Below, piece after piece: positions 1 through 12,218 of a DNA stretch of 64,000 nt (position 1 is the stretch's first letter; each line of letters opens with the position of its first letter). Made by a program: the position numbers and the translations under genes. Under the pieces are notes generated by a model, which did not search any database, was not told where the DNA came from, and was given only the letters and a program-made list of their open reading frames with translations. The stretch covers positions 2,294,001-2,358,000 of the forward strand of contig JANTUC010000005.1 of NCBI GenBank assembly GCA_026873275.1. The letters run 5' to 3'. Source of the DNA: Pseudopithomyces maydicus. Lineage: Eukaryota; Ascomycota; Dothideomycetes; Pleosporales; Didymosphaeriaceae.

Positions 1-477
1 TACGGCGCATTCTTGAGTATGAAGGATAGAAGGGAAGGCAAGATGCCCGTATCCTGGGGTGCACGTAATGCAGCCAGGATCATTCCCTCTAAATGCAACA
101 TCACGCAATTCAAGGGGACATACAGCCCTGTGGAAGAGAAGAGCTGGCCTAAATTTCCTTGCAAGCCACGTTCCACCGTACAAATAACATTTAATCTCTT
201 CGGTCAGAACACCACCGAAGAATCTTCAGTTTATCTGTACGGTTCCGTTTCCCAACTCGGATCATGGGATCAGAAGAAGGCATTGCTCATGACTGCTTCT
301 CGAACTAGAGCGGACAAAGAACGGCCGATATGGATTGTATCGGTCGAAATCCCTGCTGGCACGCGATTTGAATACATGTACCGCATAAATGAGCAGGAAA
401 CAGAGAGTACTTCTTTCCAGTATCAAGTCGAGAAAGAAACATGCTGGTACGCAGCTGCGACACATGATACGTGGTAA
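1..477 (+). CDS. Glucoamylase (GH15) C-terminus with CBM20 starch-binding domain, partial
   Basis: The frame is open from the window edge to TAA at 475-477, so the N-terminal exons lie outside. The first ~30 residues (YGAFL, then PVSWGARNA) match the end of the GH15 catalytic domain and the segment leading to the linker. The linker is very short. The last ~100 residues form a CBM20: VYLYGSVSQLGSWD, then PIWIVSVEIPAGTRFEYMY. Family knowledge: secreted exo-acting glucoamylase releases glucose from starch, with CBM20 binding granular starch. The tail after the domain is only a few residues, as is usual. The assignment rests on both the GH15 end and the CBM20. An AA13 or alpha-amylase would also carry CBM20 but not the GH15-like start. 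Confidence 0.85.
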   Translation, partial: YGAFLSMKDRREGKMPVSWGARNAARIIPSKCNITQFKGTYSPVEEKSWPKFPCKPRSTVQITFNLFGQNTTEESSVYLYGSVSQLGSWDQKKALLMTASRTRADKERPIWIVSVEIPAGTRFEYMYRINEQETESTSFQYQVEKETCWYAAATHDTW

Positions 478-936
478 GGATGGTTTTTTCAAGAGGCACA
501 AATATTGTGACCAGAGATTTTATTTATTCGGCTTTCACATCTGGATTTGAGTAAAGAAGAATAGCCGAAGCTATGTGGTGTAGAATTTTTAGGTGGTATT
601 CAATATGGGAATCACATTAGTCATTCGTTTTGAAGAGGTGTAGGTACATAGGATAACTCCGTCAAGGCCTGCACAGGTGCAGACGATCGAATTTCACAAA
701 CCCACTCCCAACTATGTACTAAAGGAAGCGTGATGTCATTCCCTGGGAACCTCTTGTTTCGACCTAGAGTACATGTCTCGGATCGAAACATGTTGGTCTA
801 GGCAACCAATCAGATGATCGCAATACCATGTCAGGCCAGCACTCCAATCCTAAGCGTCAGGCAGCAACTTCAATGTCTTCACACCTTTTCGCACATCTAC
901 CCATGTAACTAAATTCTCAGAACTTTCGCAGTCACA
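478..936. other. Intergenic, no gene seen
   Basis: 3' flank of the glucoamylase and 5' flank of the next gene. No conserved reading frame or RNA gene is apparent. Confidence 0.5.
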
Positions 937-1580
937 ATGCCTACCGCCGATCGTCTCCCTGTAGGCCTGCAAATGCTTCGCGGCGCGGGAATTTTCCAGG
1001 CCATCGTCGCGCTCCCGATCTGCATTTTTCTCGGCTGCCAGGCTTTTATCAGCGTCCTCGAGCCATGGAGTTGGATGCTATACTATTTTATGTGTGCTAT
1101 TTCCTATTGCTTTTCATGGCTTTTCCTATGCTGATACCCGCAGTGCTGACACCACATCCTCCATCATGGCCGCTTCCATTATTTTCTCAGTCTACGTGCA
1201 GCGCAAAGCCACCATATCGTCTTATCAGTATTTCCTCTTCGAAGCCTTTAAATCTGCCATGGCGACCGGCTTATGGCTCTGGCTCATCCTAGACGCGGCG
1301 TTCGGGCCGTGGATCCAGGCTTGTAGGAAGGAGTCTTGGTGCCATTGGGAGACGGGCCCGAGGGTGACGAGGGCGGCGTTGGCGAGTGTTGTGCTCTTGT
1401 AAGTTATTTTGAGTTAGAATTTCAAGTGGGGATTGCTAAGTTTGAAATAGTGTGTTTTATTATCCGCCGCTTGGGTATTCGTATCTGGTCTGGAAAGATT
1501 CGGTTGGTAAGGAGGGACAAGATGAAGAGGGAGTGGAGAGCACAGAGGAGGAGACGGAGAGGTCGCCTTTGCTTGGGTAA
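937..1580 (+). CDS. Small multi-span membrane protein, three exons, function unknown
   Basis: Exons 937-1091, 1144-1398 and 1451-1580 give 179 codons plus stop. Intron 1 is GTGTGC...CCGCAG (52 nt); intron 2 is GTAAGT...AATAG (52 nt) with GCTAAG as a possible branch site. Splicing joins three short frames into one protein. It has about four hydrophobic segments (near residues 15-40, 47-65, 80-105 and 125-145) and an acidic cytosolic-type tail ending ERSPLLG. The tail end is typical of fungal membrane proteins and supports the model. I do not recognise the family. A MARVEL-like or other four-span fold is possible. The call is based on frame continuity and splice signals only. Confidence 0.6.
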
Positions 1581-1918
1581 AGGATCGAGTGGATTGAATG
1601 ATGTTAAGGAAGAAGAATGCATGCTTTGGACGGGCACTCTTTCATGATTTATGCCGACGTTTAAATCGTGTTTGAGATCGACCTTGCTCAGTCGGTAGAC
1701 TTTTGTATATATTGAAGAAAGGGCCTTTTAGGCATGAAGTTAGTTGAGGTAAAATTTGTGTTGTCTGGCTACTTAGAGCCTTCAAGTTAGCTGTAACTGG
1801 AGATATCCGGTTTTATTAGGCAACGTATCATGCGAACATATCAACGTAGTGGAAGACACATATCTCAGCGACTATGGAGGTACTTGTCTAACGACAGCGC
1901 GCGAGTCTACTTCATCGA

Positions 1919-3744
1919 TTATTTGCACCCCACAACATCCGCCAGTTCCGTCTTCGGCACCAAATAAGGCTTGACCTTCTCCCTCACCAAGCTCCTCTGC
2001 TCAAACGCATACGCAAAACCAATCAAGCTCTCCTCACTCCACCTCGCACCTGAGAAACTAATCCCGAACGGGACATTCGGAGCAGTCGCAACCAGATCAC
2101 GTCTCCTGTTGTACCTCACCGTTGTATTCGCAGGGTAAGCTCCCAGCGGCACCGTGACGATAGGTGCTCCAATGATTGCAGAAATACCCGGAGAATTGGC
2201 CGAAGGTGTTACAACTGCATCGAGAGTATAGTTCTTCAGCGCGCCTAGAACACCACCTACGCCACCAAGATATTGGTTGTACTGGTACGCGGCCCATGCT
2301 TCAGCGTCGGTGTTCGTGAAGTTGAAGCTGAGTGCTTCTTCCCATCCTAGCGTGTCACGGCTGGGGTACTCCTCGGGCCCAAAAGACTCTGTGAAGTTCT
2401 TGACATCGGCTAGAGATTCGACGCCTGTTGGGTTATATGTCAGCTGGCTGAGATAACTCTTGAGGTTGGCGATGAAGTCAGTGTCGAGAACGATGCTTTC
2501 GGCGTAGCTCTGTTGCCATTCCTCATAAGAGGTGTAATTGGTGTTCTCCACGATGGTGGCTCCCGCCTCTTTGAGGATATCTAGCGCTTTATTGAAAGCG
2601 TCCAAGACCGGTGCGGATGTTGCAGTCCGAGAACCAATATAGTTGCGAGGAACTCCGATTCTCTTTCCTTTCAGTGCGTCAAGCTTGCACGCTGCAACAT
2701 AATCGGGTAGAGTGTTGTTGAAAGGGCTGGCCAGGGTATAGTTATCTGCCGGGTCAGGTCCGGCGATGGCTTGCAGTACATATGCAGCATCCTTGACGGT
2801 GCGCGCCATAGGGCCGATGGTGTCCTGACGTTCTGAGATCGGAATAACAAGTGCACGGGAGGTCAATCCAACAGTAGGTTTGATGCCAACAAGATTGTTG
2901 AGTTGACTAGGTGATATGATCGATCCGTCAGTCTCTGTCCCAAGACTCACAGCTGCGAGGCCCAGGCTGGTAGCAACTCCAGAACCTGAAGAGGACCCGG
3001 ATGGATCTTGTTTAGGATAGTAAGCCCCATACGTCTGACCGCCGTATGCCGACCAGCCGTTGGAGCTGTTAGCTGAGCGAAAATTGGCCCACTGGGAGAG
3101 ATTTGCCTTCCCAAGAATGACAGCACCGGCTTTGCGAAGCTTTGAAGCTACAGTAGCATCACGTGGGACCTTGGCACCGAGAAGAGCATAAGAACCTGCA
3201 GTCGTGTTCATCAAATCATCTGTGGCGATATTGCCTTTGATCAAAATGGGAAGGCCGTGGAGAGGACTGTGACCAAATTAGCATTGAGCAGATGTATGGC
3301 CATACAGAAAAATACCCTCTGGATTTCCCAGCCTTTCTCTCAGCATCCAACTCTTCGGCGATTTCTATAGCATCTGGGTTCAATTCCGTGACCATGTGCA
3401 ACGTCTCGTTCACCTCGAGAATCCTAGCGACATACGCCTTGCCAAGTAAGCTACTGAGTAACACAGAAGAATCAAAAACTCACATTCACAAGATCGACAC
3501 TTGAATAGTCTCCCTTGTCGAGTCCGGCCGTCAATTCTTCCACGGTGGCATCCAGCAGCGAAGGAAATGCATTTTCACCAGATGGATATGCAGAAACTGA
3601 CGGCACGACCACCGATGCGGCTACAAAAGCCTTCCAAAGGTATGCGATTAGCACCATCGTAGTCGCAACGGAAGCAATCAGTTGCTTGCTGATACGCGGC
3701 GTAGTGCCGCCATTCTTTGCAGCAGGCGTGCTGCCTTTATACAT
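1919..3744 (-). CDS. Amidase (amidase-signature family), N-terminal membrane anchor
   Basis: Exons 3744-3484, 3437-3316 and 3266-1919 give 576 residues. Introns are GTGAGT (46 nt) and GTATTT...CACAG (49 nt). The amidase signature is intact: lysine in LPILIKGN (about residue 138), the Ser/Gly loop GSSSGSG (about 218-224) and the serine in ETDGSIISPSQ (about 243) form the expected Ser-cisSer-Lys triad. Family knowledge: hydrolysis of a carboxamide to acid plus ammonia or amine. Residues about 20-45 are hydrophobic and look like a signal anchor, so a secretory or membrane location is inferred. ATG at 3744 was chosen because the frame upstream holds no other ATG. The substrate cannot be told. Several fungal paralogues act on unknown amides. 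Confidence 0.88.
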
Positions 3745-6700
3745 GGTTTCTAGCGTTCCTGTAGCCTGGTTCGACTGGGTTAGTGTACAAGGATACAGGT
3801 GGTCGATCAACTAGCAACGAACGTAAGTGATAAGACCCCAGACGCTTTGGTCGCTCAGGTACAACAGTGACGAGGCACCGTGAGATGTGAGATCCTCATC
3901 CCAGCGTCGGCAGATCACACGGCCCGTGATGCTGTGCCACCATGCCGAAACAGCACCACAGCGCGTTTTCAACCCCTAGATTCGACACAAGAAGTAAACA
4001 ATTATTAACTGCGTCCCATTACAGATGAATTCTCGATGGCATGTATGATGATATTGATCCTGTCAGCCCCAGAAAGAGACCGTCGACAAGATAGACGATC
4101 TGACGCTAACCTAATCAAGCAGGTGGCTAGCGAGCATGAACGATTCGACGCGGGGCGAACCCGTTCGGAAGCTCGCAATTTTCTCCGCGGATGCGGCTCC
4201 ACGGGCGCTAGCTTTAGAGAATGTGGGATTTGGGGTGCAATCGATGATAACCGTAGGCGTGGGTTTTGAGCCGTTATCAACCTTCCTGAAGGAGCGAATC
4301 AATGACTAAGGCTTTACACAGACGGCGTGAACCTGCCTAAGTGGTGCAACAGGAACAACAAATGGTGGTGTGTCTCCTGATATTTTCATCTAAATCTACT
4401 GCAGGTCTATCCTCATGTGAAGAAAAAGAGAGATTGAGGATGATATTAACAAGGGTAAGTCTTAGCATATGCTGGCGGTGACATTCCAAGTGTTTATTGA
4501 TCTTGGCTGTCACAATAGCTAAAAAAGCAAGTATGTCTATAACTGGGGACGATATACATTTCTAGATATCGTCGATCTACTACTACTATACCAACATAGT
4601 TCTACACCCTCACAGCATGACTGCATCGTTGTGTTGCACAAGGAAACAAAGGCACACACCCTCGAACATGACGGGAACATGACTGAATAAAGAAAGAAGA
4701 TCTGCTGCCGATGGTGAAAAACTGGCGTAGGTGATATGGACCAAAGATGTTGAAGATTGGCCAGGGCATCACTGTCGTTCGATTATTGTCGTAAAAAGCT
4801 CAACAAGTCATGTCAACTCCAGCCAATGGCGACCAGACGCAACGGATTCAAGAACAAGGAGCACAGAATAATGACCAAACATGATAAGGTGAAAGCAGGT
4901 CTGGCAAGACTGGATGCTGAACCCGGGGTGTTTATTTCATTGAAATGAATCTACTCTTCACACAGGCACACAACTATCAAGCGCCAAAAGCAGAGTTCTT
5001 TCAAGGAGTCAGCGAAACTAATCCAAAAGTCAAGGATACTCCTCAATTTGACGAAGGAAATGAGTGATCCAGCAACATTCATGATCGGAATGTAAGCAAC
5101 CATATCTTCTTTGTCATACAAGATATTTGCATCTACGCTGTTGATAAAGGGTAATGTTTTTCTCAACAGTCACGATTTACTTAGTCGGCTAACTGTTCGA
5201 GAGGTGAGGAAGGCGCAACCCTAAGACTGATCAAAGGCACAACTAAATACAGAATGTTCCCTTTTAAACAGTGTAAAAGCTGAAGTACACAAATTTCTCG
5301 ATACATTGGACAATATTCGCCATCCGATCGTTAACCCAGAGCGCGTCATAAATATTTATTTGAGTTGCTCAGTCTTCCTATCGCACCTTCCCTATTCACC
5401 GCTAGGATACAAGAAATATACAGCGGCATCAAGCTGCCGATTATCGCTTCATGGCATCCAATCAATCAGCGCGACCAGCTTGTGCATGTCTTATTGTATG
5501 GAAGACAGGCTTTCTAGAAGCTCACACAAGGCTTTCGACATGCTCATTACGTTTAGACGTGGGACCTCTGAAGTGTATTGATACTACCTTTCCGCAAAGG
5601 AATCGATGTACGATCGAAGGTATATAATAAGGGGAAGGGCATGGTTTCATTGCCCGCTCACCACATATGCAAAGTTACACCAAGATCTCGAAGAAGTGTA
5701 TGAACACTGATGAATCCTTCGAGTTCTATTTGTCATATGGCTGCCGTCCATATGATCTAGCCAGGTCCTTACAACGTCGACGAAAAGACTGAAACGATGG
5801 AACACAGAATATGCGTGCAACGATCAAAAGCTTGGAACTGTGTCTGGGAAACCGATCTCAACTCATCCCCCTCCCAACACCAATCTTGAAACCCCTCCAG
5901 AGTCTAGGGGCCAATTGCCCAGAGGAGGATCTGATGGCTTTTGAAAGTTAGGGGCCGATTGCATGGAGAGGGATTTAGGATCTGAGATCTGATGGAGGGC
6001 TGTTTCATACTCCGCGTAGTATGCCAAGGTATCCAGTGCCGTTGGAGTGGGATAACCACAGGCAGAGTTCTGCACCTACTTCGAGTCAGATGATCTTAGC
6101 AAGCCTTGTCGCCTCTGAGAACTATCGGGGCTCGCAGGACTGCTATACATGGCCACCGTACACGATGCCTTTTCAGCAACGTCCGACACTGCACCTCACC
6201 TGCCAGCCTTTTCGTCCCCGGGAGCTAAAAGCCACACGGCCGTATGGTGCATCGAGCAAAGGTCCTGTCTAATGTGCCTGGCGAGGAACACAACACGCTA
6301 ACAAACCTATCCAAGGACTGATCAAGAGCGAGGCCGTGCGTCGGAATCGTATCGTGAAAGAACGCTGCACTGCATCACAGCCTTCTCGTTTTCAGGAGGC
6401 ACCGCCCAGGCACACTCCTCATAATAGACGCTGTTGAGAAGCAGGAACCCAACGGACGCCTTGCTAAGAATGGTGGCAACAACGACTGGCAGCAAATCGC
6501 TTGGATGATTGAGCAACTCGGCCGTACCACTGGCTGTCGCCGTGCTATTGACCCAAGATCCGGGTTGGCGAGCGCACTCCAAGGTTTCGCAACCCTGCAA
6601 GCGCATACCATGGCGAATAAGTGGACGAACAGGTCGGCCCGTTGCTGACATTGCTCGGAACTCCCCAGTCAGTATTTTGCATCTCACTCAGGCACGCATG

Positions 6701-8469
6701 TCGCATGAGATCGCGAGGAGATGCGGAGGCGGGTACGGGACGGGTCGCGTCGACTCAGCTGGATGCACGGTCGGAGCTGAAAGATAACAGAGCATGCGGG
6801 CTTGGGGACATCTGAAGCAGAATACGATTAGGAGTCCTCCGTGTGGAGGCTTACCTACATGCGTGCAGACAGCGACTTCGTACCGCGAGTTCGTACACCG
6901 TGCCCAGTAATGTAGGTAGCAGGCAGCCGTTCTGGGGTTGCCCGGGGAGCCTTCGTTGGCATTACGCGAATGGATACTGTTTTCCGGTTGGGCGCTATGG
7001 GCGACCGTGCCAGTTATGTCGCGTCATCTCTTGTGGCGTTTCGAAGGCAATCCTGCAAAACTTAATCCCCTCCTGGAGACGGACGACTCGCTGGATGGCT
7101 GGCGACGAGAAGGTCTGGCAAGAGCATGTATCATGCAAGGATGGAGTGATGGACCGGTGATTCGGTAGGCGTCGCGTGCACCAACAGAAAATAGGTGCCC
7201 ATGCAGGTGTATCCTACGTAAGCAGCGTTCCCGGGATGGAGTGCGAACAGGATAGGCCCCCAGACCATCAGCGCTGGCCAGAACAGGCGTTCCATGTCCT
7301 GGGCGTATGTAGGTATTTCGAGAGCAGAGCACATACCTGCTGTTCTCCTCGACCCGTCTCATCTCAACCCGTCTCACCAACGCGCTGGGGCGAGGCAGGC
7401 CGTTCCGTGACAGAGGGATGGATGGATGGATGGTCCAGCCACGCCGCCCAGCAGCTCGAGCATTGATCATGCTCCCGTCCTCGATTGCGGGGAAAGTCAC
7501 GAGGTACCGTCCAGCAGCCATGGAAGCGCACGCGAACGCGAAGCCGATTTTCTGTGCACCTTCCACGTTTAATTTATCCGGCCTGAAGGGGATGCGTCGA
7601 AGCACGCGAGCGAACCAGATCCGGGGGCGCTTGTGGACATGCGGCCTAGTGCACCCTGGGAGTATTTATATGCACCAGTGTGTGCCATGTTATGGCGAAG
7701 TCGAAGGATTGTGGGGGAGAGGGCATGATTGGTAGCGAGAGATGCCAACGACTGGCCATGCCTTGTCCGGATCGCCGGCCTGCATCCTTCGAGCAATGCC
7801 GGCGAGCTCTCGGGTCTCGAATCTGCGTGTGCACTGTGTACAGTACCGGGGACAGAGGGCGGGCTTTTTGCATCGACCCAGCAACGCAATGGGACTCGGA
7901 CCGGGCGGGCGTGAGCAGGATTCGGAAGAGAACACACGCTGCTCGCATCCGAACGGCATGAGCTGGCTGCAGTAACTGTGCCGTAAGACGGCAGACGACG
8001 CGTCTGGAACCCAACGAGCGCCTCAGCGCGGCGTAGCTATACGGCGTTCCAAGCCCTTTCACCAGTCGCTCCCTTTACCCGCCTACGCCGCATCCCAGAC
8101 CGTCTCGGACGCTACCTCTCCGTCATTGGCCAGTACCCGCGTATATGCATATTGCGCTGACGCTACAGGGATCTTCGAGCTACCGCAGATGACCGAGTGA
8201 TGGTCGAGCGTGCCCTCCCTGGCGTAGATCCTGCGCACTCCAGATGGGCGCATTGATTGCGCCAGGCCCCCGGACATGGAGAAGTTATTAAGAAGACGTT
8301 GTTGCCCCACTCGCGTGAAGCTGCCTCCTACCATTCCAGATCCATCCGTGTCTTGACGAAGTCGAACCTGTCAGTGCTGGAGGCCGGTGATGCCTCGAGA
8401 CGTACGTCGGATGCGCATACACCTCCCATCGTGAACTGAAGAAGTGAAGACCGAGGGGGCCCCGAGAGG
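3745..8469. other. 4.7 kb gap without a convincing gene
   Basis: Open frames here are short, lie on both strands and lack recognisable domains. The 5.9-8.4 kb part is GC-rich, which inflates chance ORFs. Two minus-strand stretches look slightly protein-like. One is a 121-codon frame at 6687-6322 without a good start. The other runs from 7605 to 7131, where short hydrophobic frames (e.g. FWPALMVWGPILFALHPGN) could be joined by introns (GTATGT near 7334). No complete model emerges, so they are not called as genes. Confidence 0.4.
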
Positions 8470-10484
8470 ATGGCGCCGCCCGTCGGCCATGCAGCCCAGG
8501 CGCAGCTGGCGGACCCCGTCTTGACGAGGATCGTGCAGCAGGATCGTGTGCCGTGGTACAGGAAGAGGAATCTGAGAGTGCTATACGCCTTGCTGTTGCC
8601 ATGTTGTATTGGCATTGAAATGACGAGTGGGTTCGACTCGCAGATGATCAACACAGTCCAGATCTCGCCAGCGTGGCAGAAATGTAAGAAAACCAGCAAC
8701 TGGGAAATCATAACTGCAAATACTGACTGCCGTAGACTTCAATCACCCAGAGGGAGCGCTCCTGGGAATTATTTCCGCCGCATACAACCTCGGAGCCATT
8801 TGCGCATTACCATTCGTCCCCTATGTCAACGATACCTTCGGCCGACGATGGGCAATTTTCATGGGAAGCTGGGTAATGGTCATTGGGTCCGTCATACAGG
8901 CGTTTTCGATCAGTGCCGGCATGTACGTGGTGGCACGATTCATCCTCGGTTTTGGGATACCCTTCTGCATCATCGCCGGATCGTCCCTCATGGGAGAACT
9001 CGCATACCCTAAAGAACGACCCATCATGACCTCGCTGTTCAACGCTCTCTACTTCGTAGGCTCCCTCGTGGCAGCCGGCGTGTCTTTCGGCACACAGCAC
9101 TTGGACTCTGACTGGGCGTGGAGAATACCAAGCTTGCTGCAAGCCGGGCCGTCCATGTTGCAAATCATCTTCATCTTGTAAGTGTTGGGCTGGATCATCT
9201 ATACTCACAGGTGTCATGTAAAACAACAATGAACAGTCAGCTAACCACCGCCAGTTTCATCCCCGAATCCCCCCGTTTCCTCATCTCCAAAGATAAACGC
9301 GACGAGGCCTACAGCATCCTCATCCACTACCACGCAGAGGGAAACTCGCAATCCGACTTTGCCCTTGCCGAAATGGCCCAGATCGAAACCACCATCCGCC
9401 TCGAAATGCAATACTCCCAGCGCTCCTGGTTCGACATGGTGTCTACCCCGGGATGCGCAAGCGTGTCCTCGTTGGCTCCTTCCTCGGCCTGTTCACCCAA
9501 TGGTCCGGCAACACTCTCATTTCATACTACCTCTCCGAGCTCCTGCAGCTCATCGGATACAGCGATCCAAACTTCAAAGGAAAATTAAACGTCGGGCTGA
9601 GCGGGTGGAACCTGATCAATGCAGTCGCTGTGTCGCTGCTGGTTAGGCGGTTCCCCCGACGCGTCATGTACCTGACGTGTGCGATCAGTTTGCTGTGCTG
9701 CTACGTGGGGTGGACGGCAGCGATGCAGCAGTTTCTGGACCGCAAGTCGCAGGTCGCGGCCAAGATCACCATTTTCTTTATCTTTGCGTACCAGCCTTGT
9801 TATAACATTGGCTACAACGCGTTGACGTACAGTAAGTCTTGCCGCCTCACAGCACTGAACCGCCTTTCATGATTCAAGATACTAACGACCGCTCCAGCCT
9901 TCCTCGTCGAGCTCTTCCCCTTCGCCCAACGCGCCCGCGGCATCACAATCTTCCAATTCTTTGGCCGCGGCGCCGGCTTCTTCACCACCTTTGTCAACCC
10001 CATCGGCCTCGGGCACATTAAATGGCGCTGGCTCATTACCTACTGCTGCTGGCTCGCCTTTGAAATCGTCTTCATCGTAAGCTTTCCCTCCTCCCCCTCC
10101 CTCCTCCCACCCCACCCACTAACAACCCCTCCACAGTACCTCATGTTCCCCGAAACTTACGGCCGCACCCTCGAAGAACTCGCCTTCCTCTTCGAGCACG
10201 ACCAGCGCGCCGAGGAAGTCCGGCAGCGCGTCGAAAAGCAGCTCCAGCGCGAGCAGCTGGGCGACTTCGACTTTGACTTCGACAAGGGGAGCGTCAATCG
10301 AAGGAGCGACACCCCGCTGATGCCGAGTCCCCGGGTGCGCACTGTCGTCACGGCTGGGGGGAAGGATAGGGTCATTGGGGAGGCGTGGGAGAGTGGTGGC
10401 TGGGCGGGCGAGAGGGAGAGGGAAAGGGAAAGGGAGAGGGATAGTGGTGGGTATGGGGGGCAGGTGAGGTGGCCGGGGCATTGA
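8470..10484 (+). CDS. MFS sugar transporter, lactose-permease-like; one frameshift
   Basis: Exons 8470-8683, 8736-9177, 9255-9831, 9898-10076 and 10137-10484, all with GT-AG introns and CTAAC-like branch sites. They encode about 586 residues and 12 membrane spans. Sugar-porter marks are present: FGRRW after TM2, PESPRFL, YHAEGN (typical of the LAC12-like branch), QWSGNTLISYYLS, and PETYGRTLEEL after the last span. The tail is hydrophilic with a run of Arg-Glu repeats. Role from family: proton-coupled uptake of a mono- or disaccharide at the plasma membrane. The frame breaks at 9446-9452 (CCCCGGG), between a TPG-type motif and MRKRVLVG: one base is missing for continuity. Either this copy is inactive or the sequence has an indel error. 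It may serve the nearby extracellular glucoamylase, but that is only inference. Confidence 0.87.
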
Positions 10485-11584
10485 GGTGGTTCTTTTTTTC
10501 TATCTGGCTTGGATTGGATTGGCTTGGCTTGGATTGTGTAGGGAGGAAATGATACCCAGTCGGATACGACATTTTTTATGTTATGGTAATGTAGTTTACA
10601 TATGTATACGTAAATATATGTGTATGTGTATGAAGGCGTGCGTTGTGTGTACCCGTCAATGCCATGCCCCATGCATAGCATACTAAACCTGTACTCCCGT
10701 AACTGTACATATGTACAAGTAATCACCGCGGACATACGAACAGCACGACCACGCCCCCTTCCCAGCCCTCCAATTCGTCCCCCCATTAGACAACCTCCCC
10801 TCCAACCCGCACCCAATGCCCGCTAGTGGCATCCGTATATACTATACACTATGCTAGATCGCCGTTCCCCGCATCGCAGTGTCATGCATAGTGCGCACCC
10901 TGGTCGATCTCTAGATTGAGGTGCAGCGGCACTTTGGAGGTAATTGCCGGTTGGGACGCCAGCCTTGCGCTTTGTGCAACGAGCGCGCTTGGGGCGAGAT
11001 TGGCGGGGTGGGGACGTGGTTGGACGGGATTTCTGTTATTTATTTGTTGGATTGTTTATTTATTTGTTTGGATGGGAGGGATTGTGTATGTATGTATATG
11101 TGTGTGTGGGAAAGGGGAGGCGTAGGAGGGGGCGCACTCGCGCTTGTGTACAGAGGGGGGAGGTACGTGGCTAGGTACATATGTAGTAAGTACATAGGTG
11201 TGTATATCTCTTATCCGCATGCATACACGTCTATGGAAAGATATTCATGAGTGCTTATACCTTTGTGTTTTGTTCGCGTTCGCAGCAACTTCCGCCAGGA
11301 AAAAAAAACTTGTGTTTCAATTGTATCTTTCTATCTTCCTTTTTTCTTTCTCTCTTTCTCTCTTTCTCATTATTCTTAAATTAGCTTAATTGGTATTCTA
11401 CAAGCAAGGCCCTATCGATGGAGGAAAGCGGTATATCCCGACCCTAAATTTTAGCGTTCCATCATCATAAATCCTCATTATATCGCTCCACCGCGCCGCC
11501 GCACACCCAAAAACAAACCTCCACTGCAACCGCAACCTCATGGTACATTTTGGCTGTACAGGGCACGCGTAACGGGCAAAAAAG
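10485..11584. other. Intergenic, no gene seen
   Basis: Low-complexity 3' flank of the transporter (TTGGATTGG-like repeats near 10505-10535, TATG-rich stretches) and a pyrimidine-rich TTTCTC run near 11340-11370. No coding frame with recognisable features. Confidence 0.5.
11577..11583 (-). terminator. Pol III terminator of tRNA-Pro
   Basis: Seven A on the plus strand, i.e. T7 in the transcript, right after the tRNA 3' end: a standard Pol III stop. Confidence 0.85.
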
Positions 11585-11686
11585 GGGCCTTGCCGGGATT
11601 CGAACCCGGGGCCTGTCACATTATAGGTTTATGGAACCCAGGCGTTGTTACCCGAAGCGACAATCATACCACTAGACCACAAGGCC
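11585..11686 (-). tRNA. tRNA-Pro (anticodon CGG) with 30-nt intron
   Basis: Read on the minus strand, a perfect seven-pair acceptor stem (GGCCTTG with CAAGGCC) encloses a three-pair D stem with loop TAGTGGTAT, an anticodon stem GTCGC/GTGAC with one G-T pair, a variable loop AGGCC and a perfect T arm (CCGGG TTCGAAT CCCGG). The loop reads TTCGGG then T38, giving anticodon CGG. The intron occupies 11650-11621, directly after position 37, the canonical place for the tRNA splicing endonuclease. Discriminator base is C. A T7 terminator follows at once. Confidence 0.95.
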
Positions 11687-12218
11687 GTTCGCTACATGCT
11701 ACAGGTGCCATTGGCCCGAAATACGGTATATATTTTTGAAGGGGGAGGGGGAGAGGGGGGAGAGAGGGGGATTTTTTCAAAATATTGATTACGTATGCAT
11801 ATGGATGCGATTGGGGGAGATGTAAGTGTGTTACGCACGAGTATTTGTGTACAAGATGGATAGATTATGATGCATAAGGGTTTGGGAGAGTTATGAAGGA
11901 TGGATGCTGTGCCACCAAGGACCGGATGCGCATGCTTCACAACGCATGTACAACTGCACAGAGCCCAACACCCAACATATCCACACACTCAATACATACA
12001 TACGAACAAGAAATCAAAAATAATCCCTTCCAACTAGCAGAATACATACACAAACCTCCCGGACCAACATCCCCACCTCACCGCCCAGACCCACCCATCC
12101 GCGGCAATACTTACATATAAGTATACAACCACAATTTTTTAATCCCTCAGTCTCCACCTTTCCATTTTCCACCGATATAGTTTTTCCAATTCCAATTGAC
12201 GTCATCAAACAAGCACCA

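Noticed and set aside
7024..7605. 193-codon minus-strand ORF
   Set aside because: No ATG start, no domain across its length. Only parts look protein-like (see the 7.0-7.7 kb finding).
10157..10816. 219-codon minus-strand ORF
   Set aside because: Antisense to the transporter's last exon and low-complexity flank; Ser/Leu/Pro simple-sequence product.
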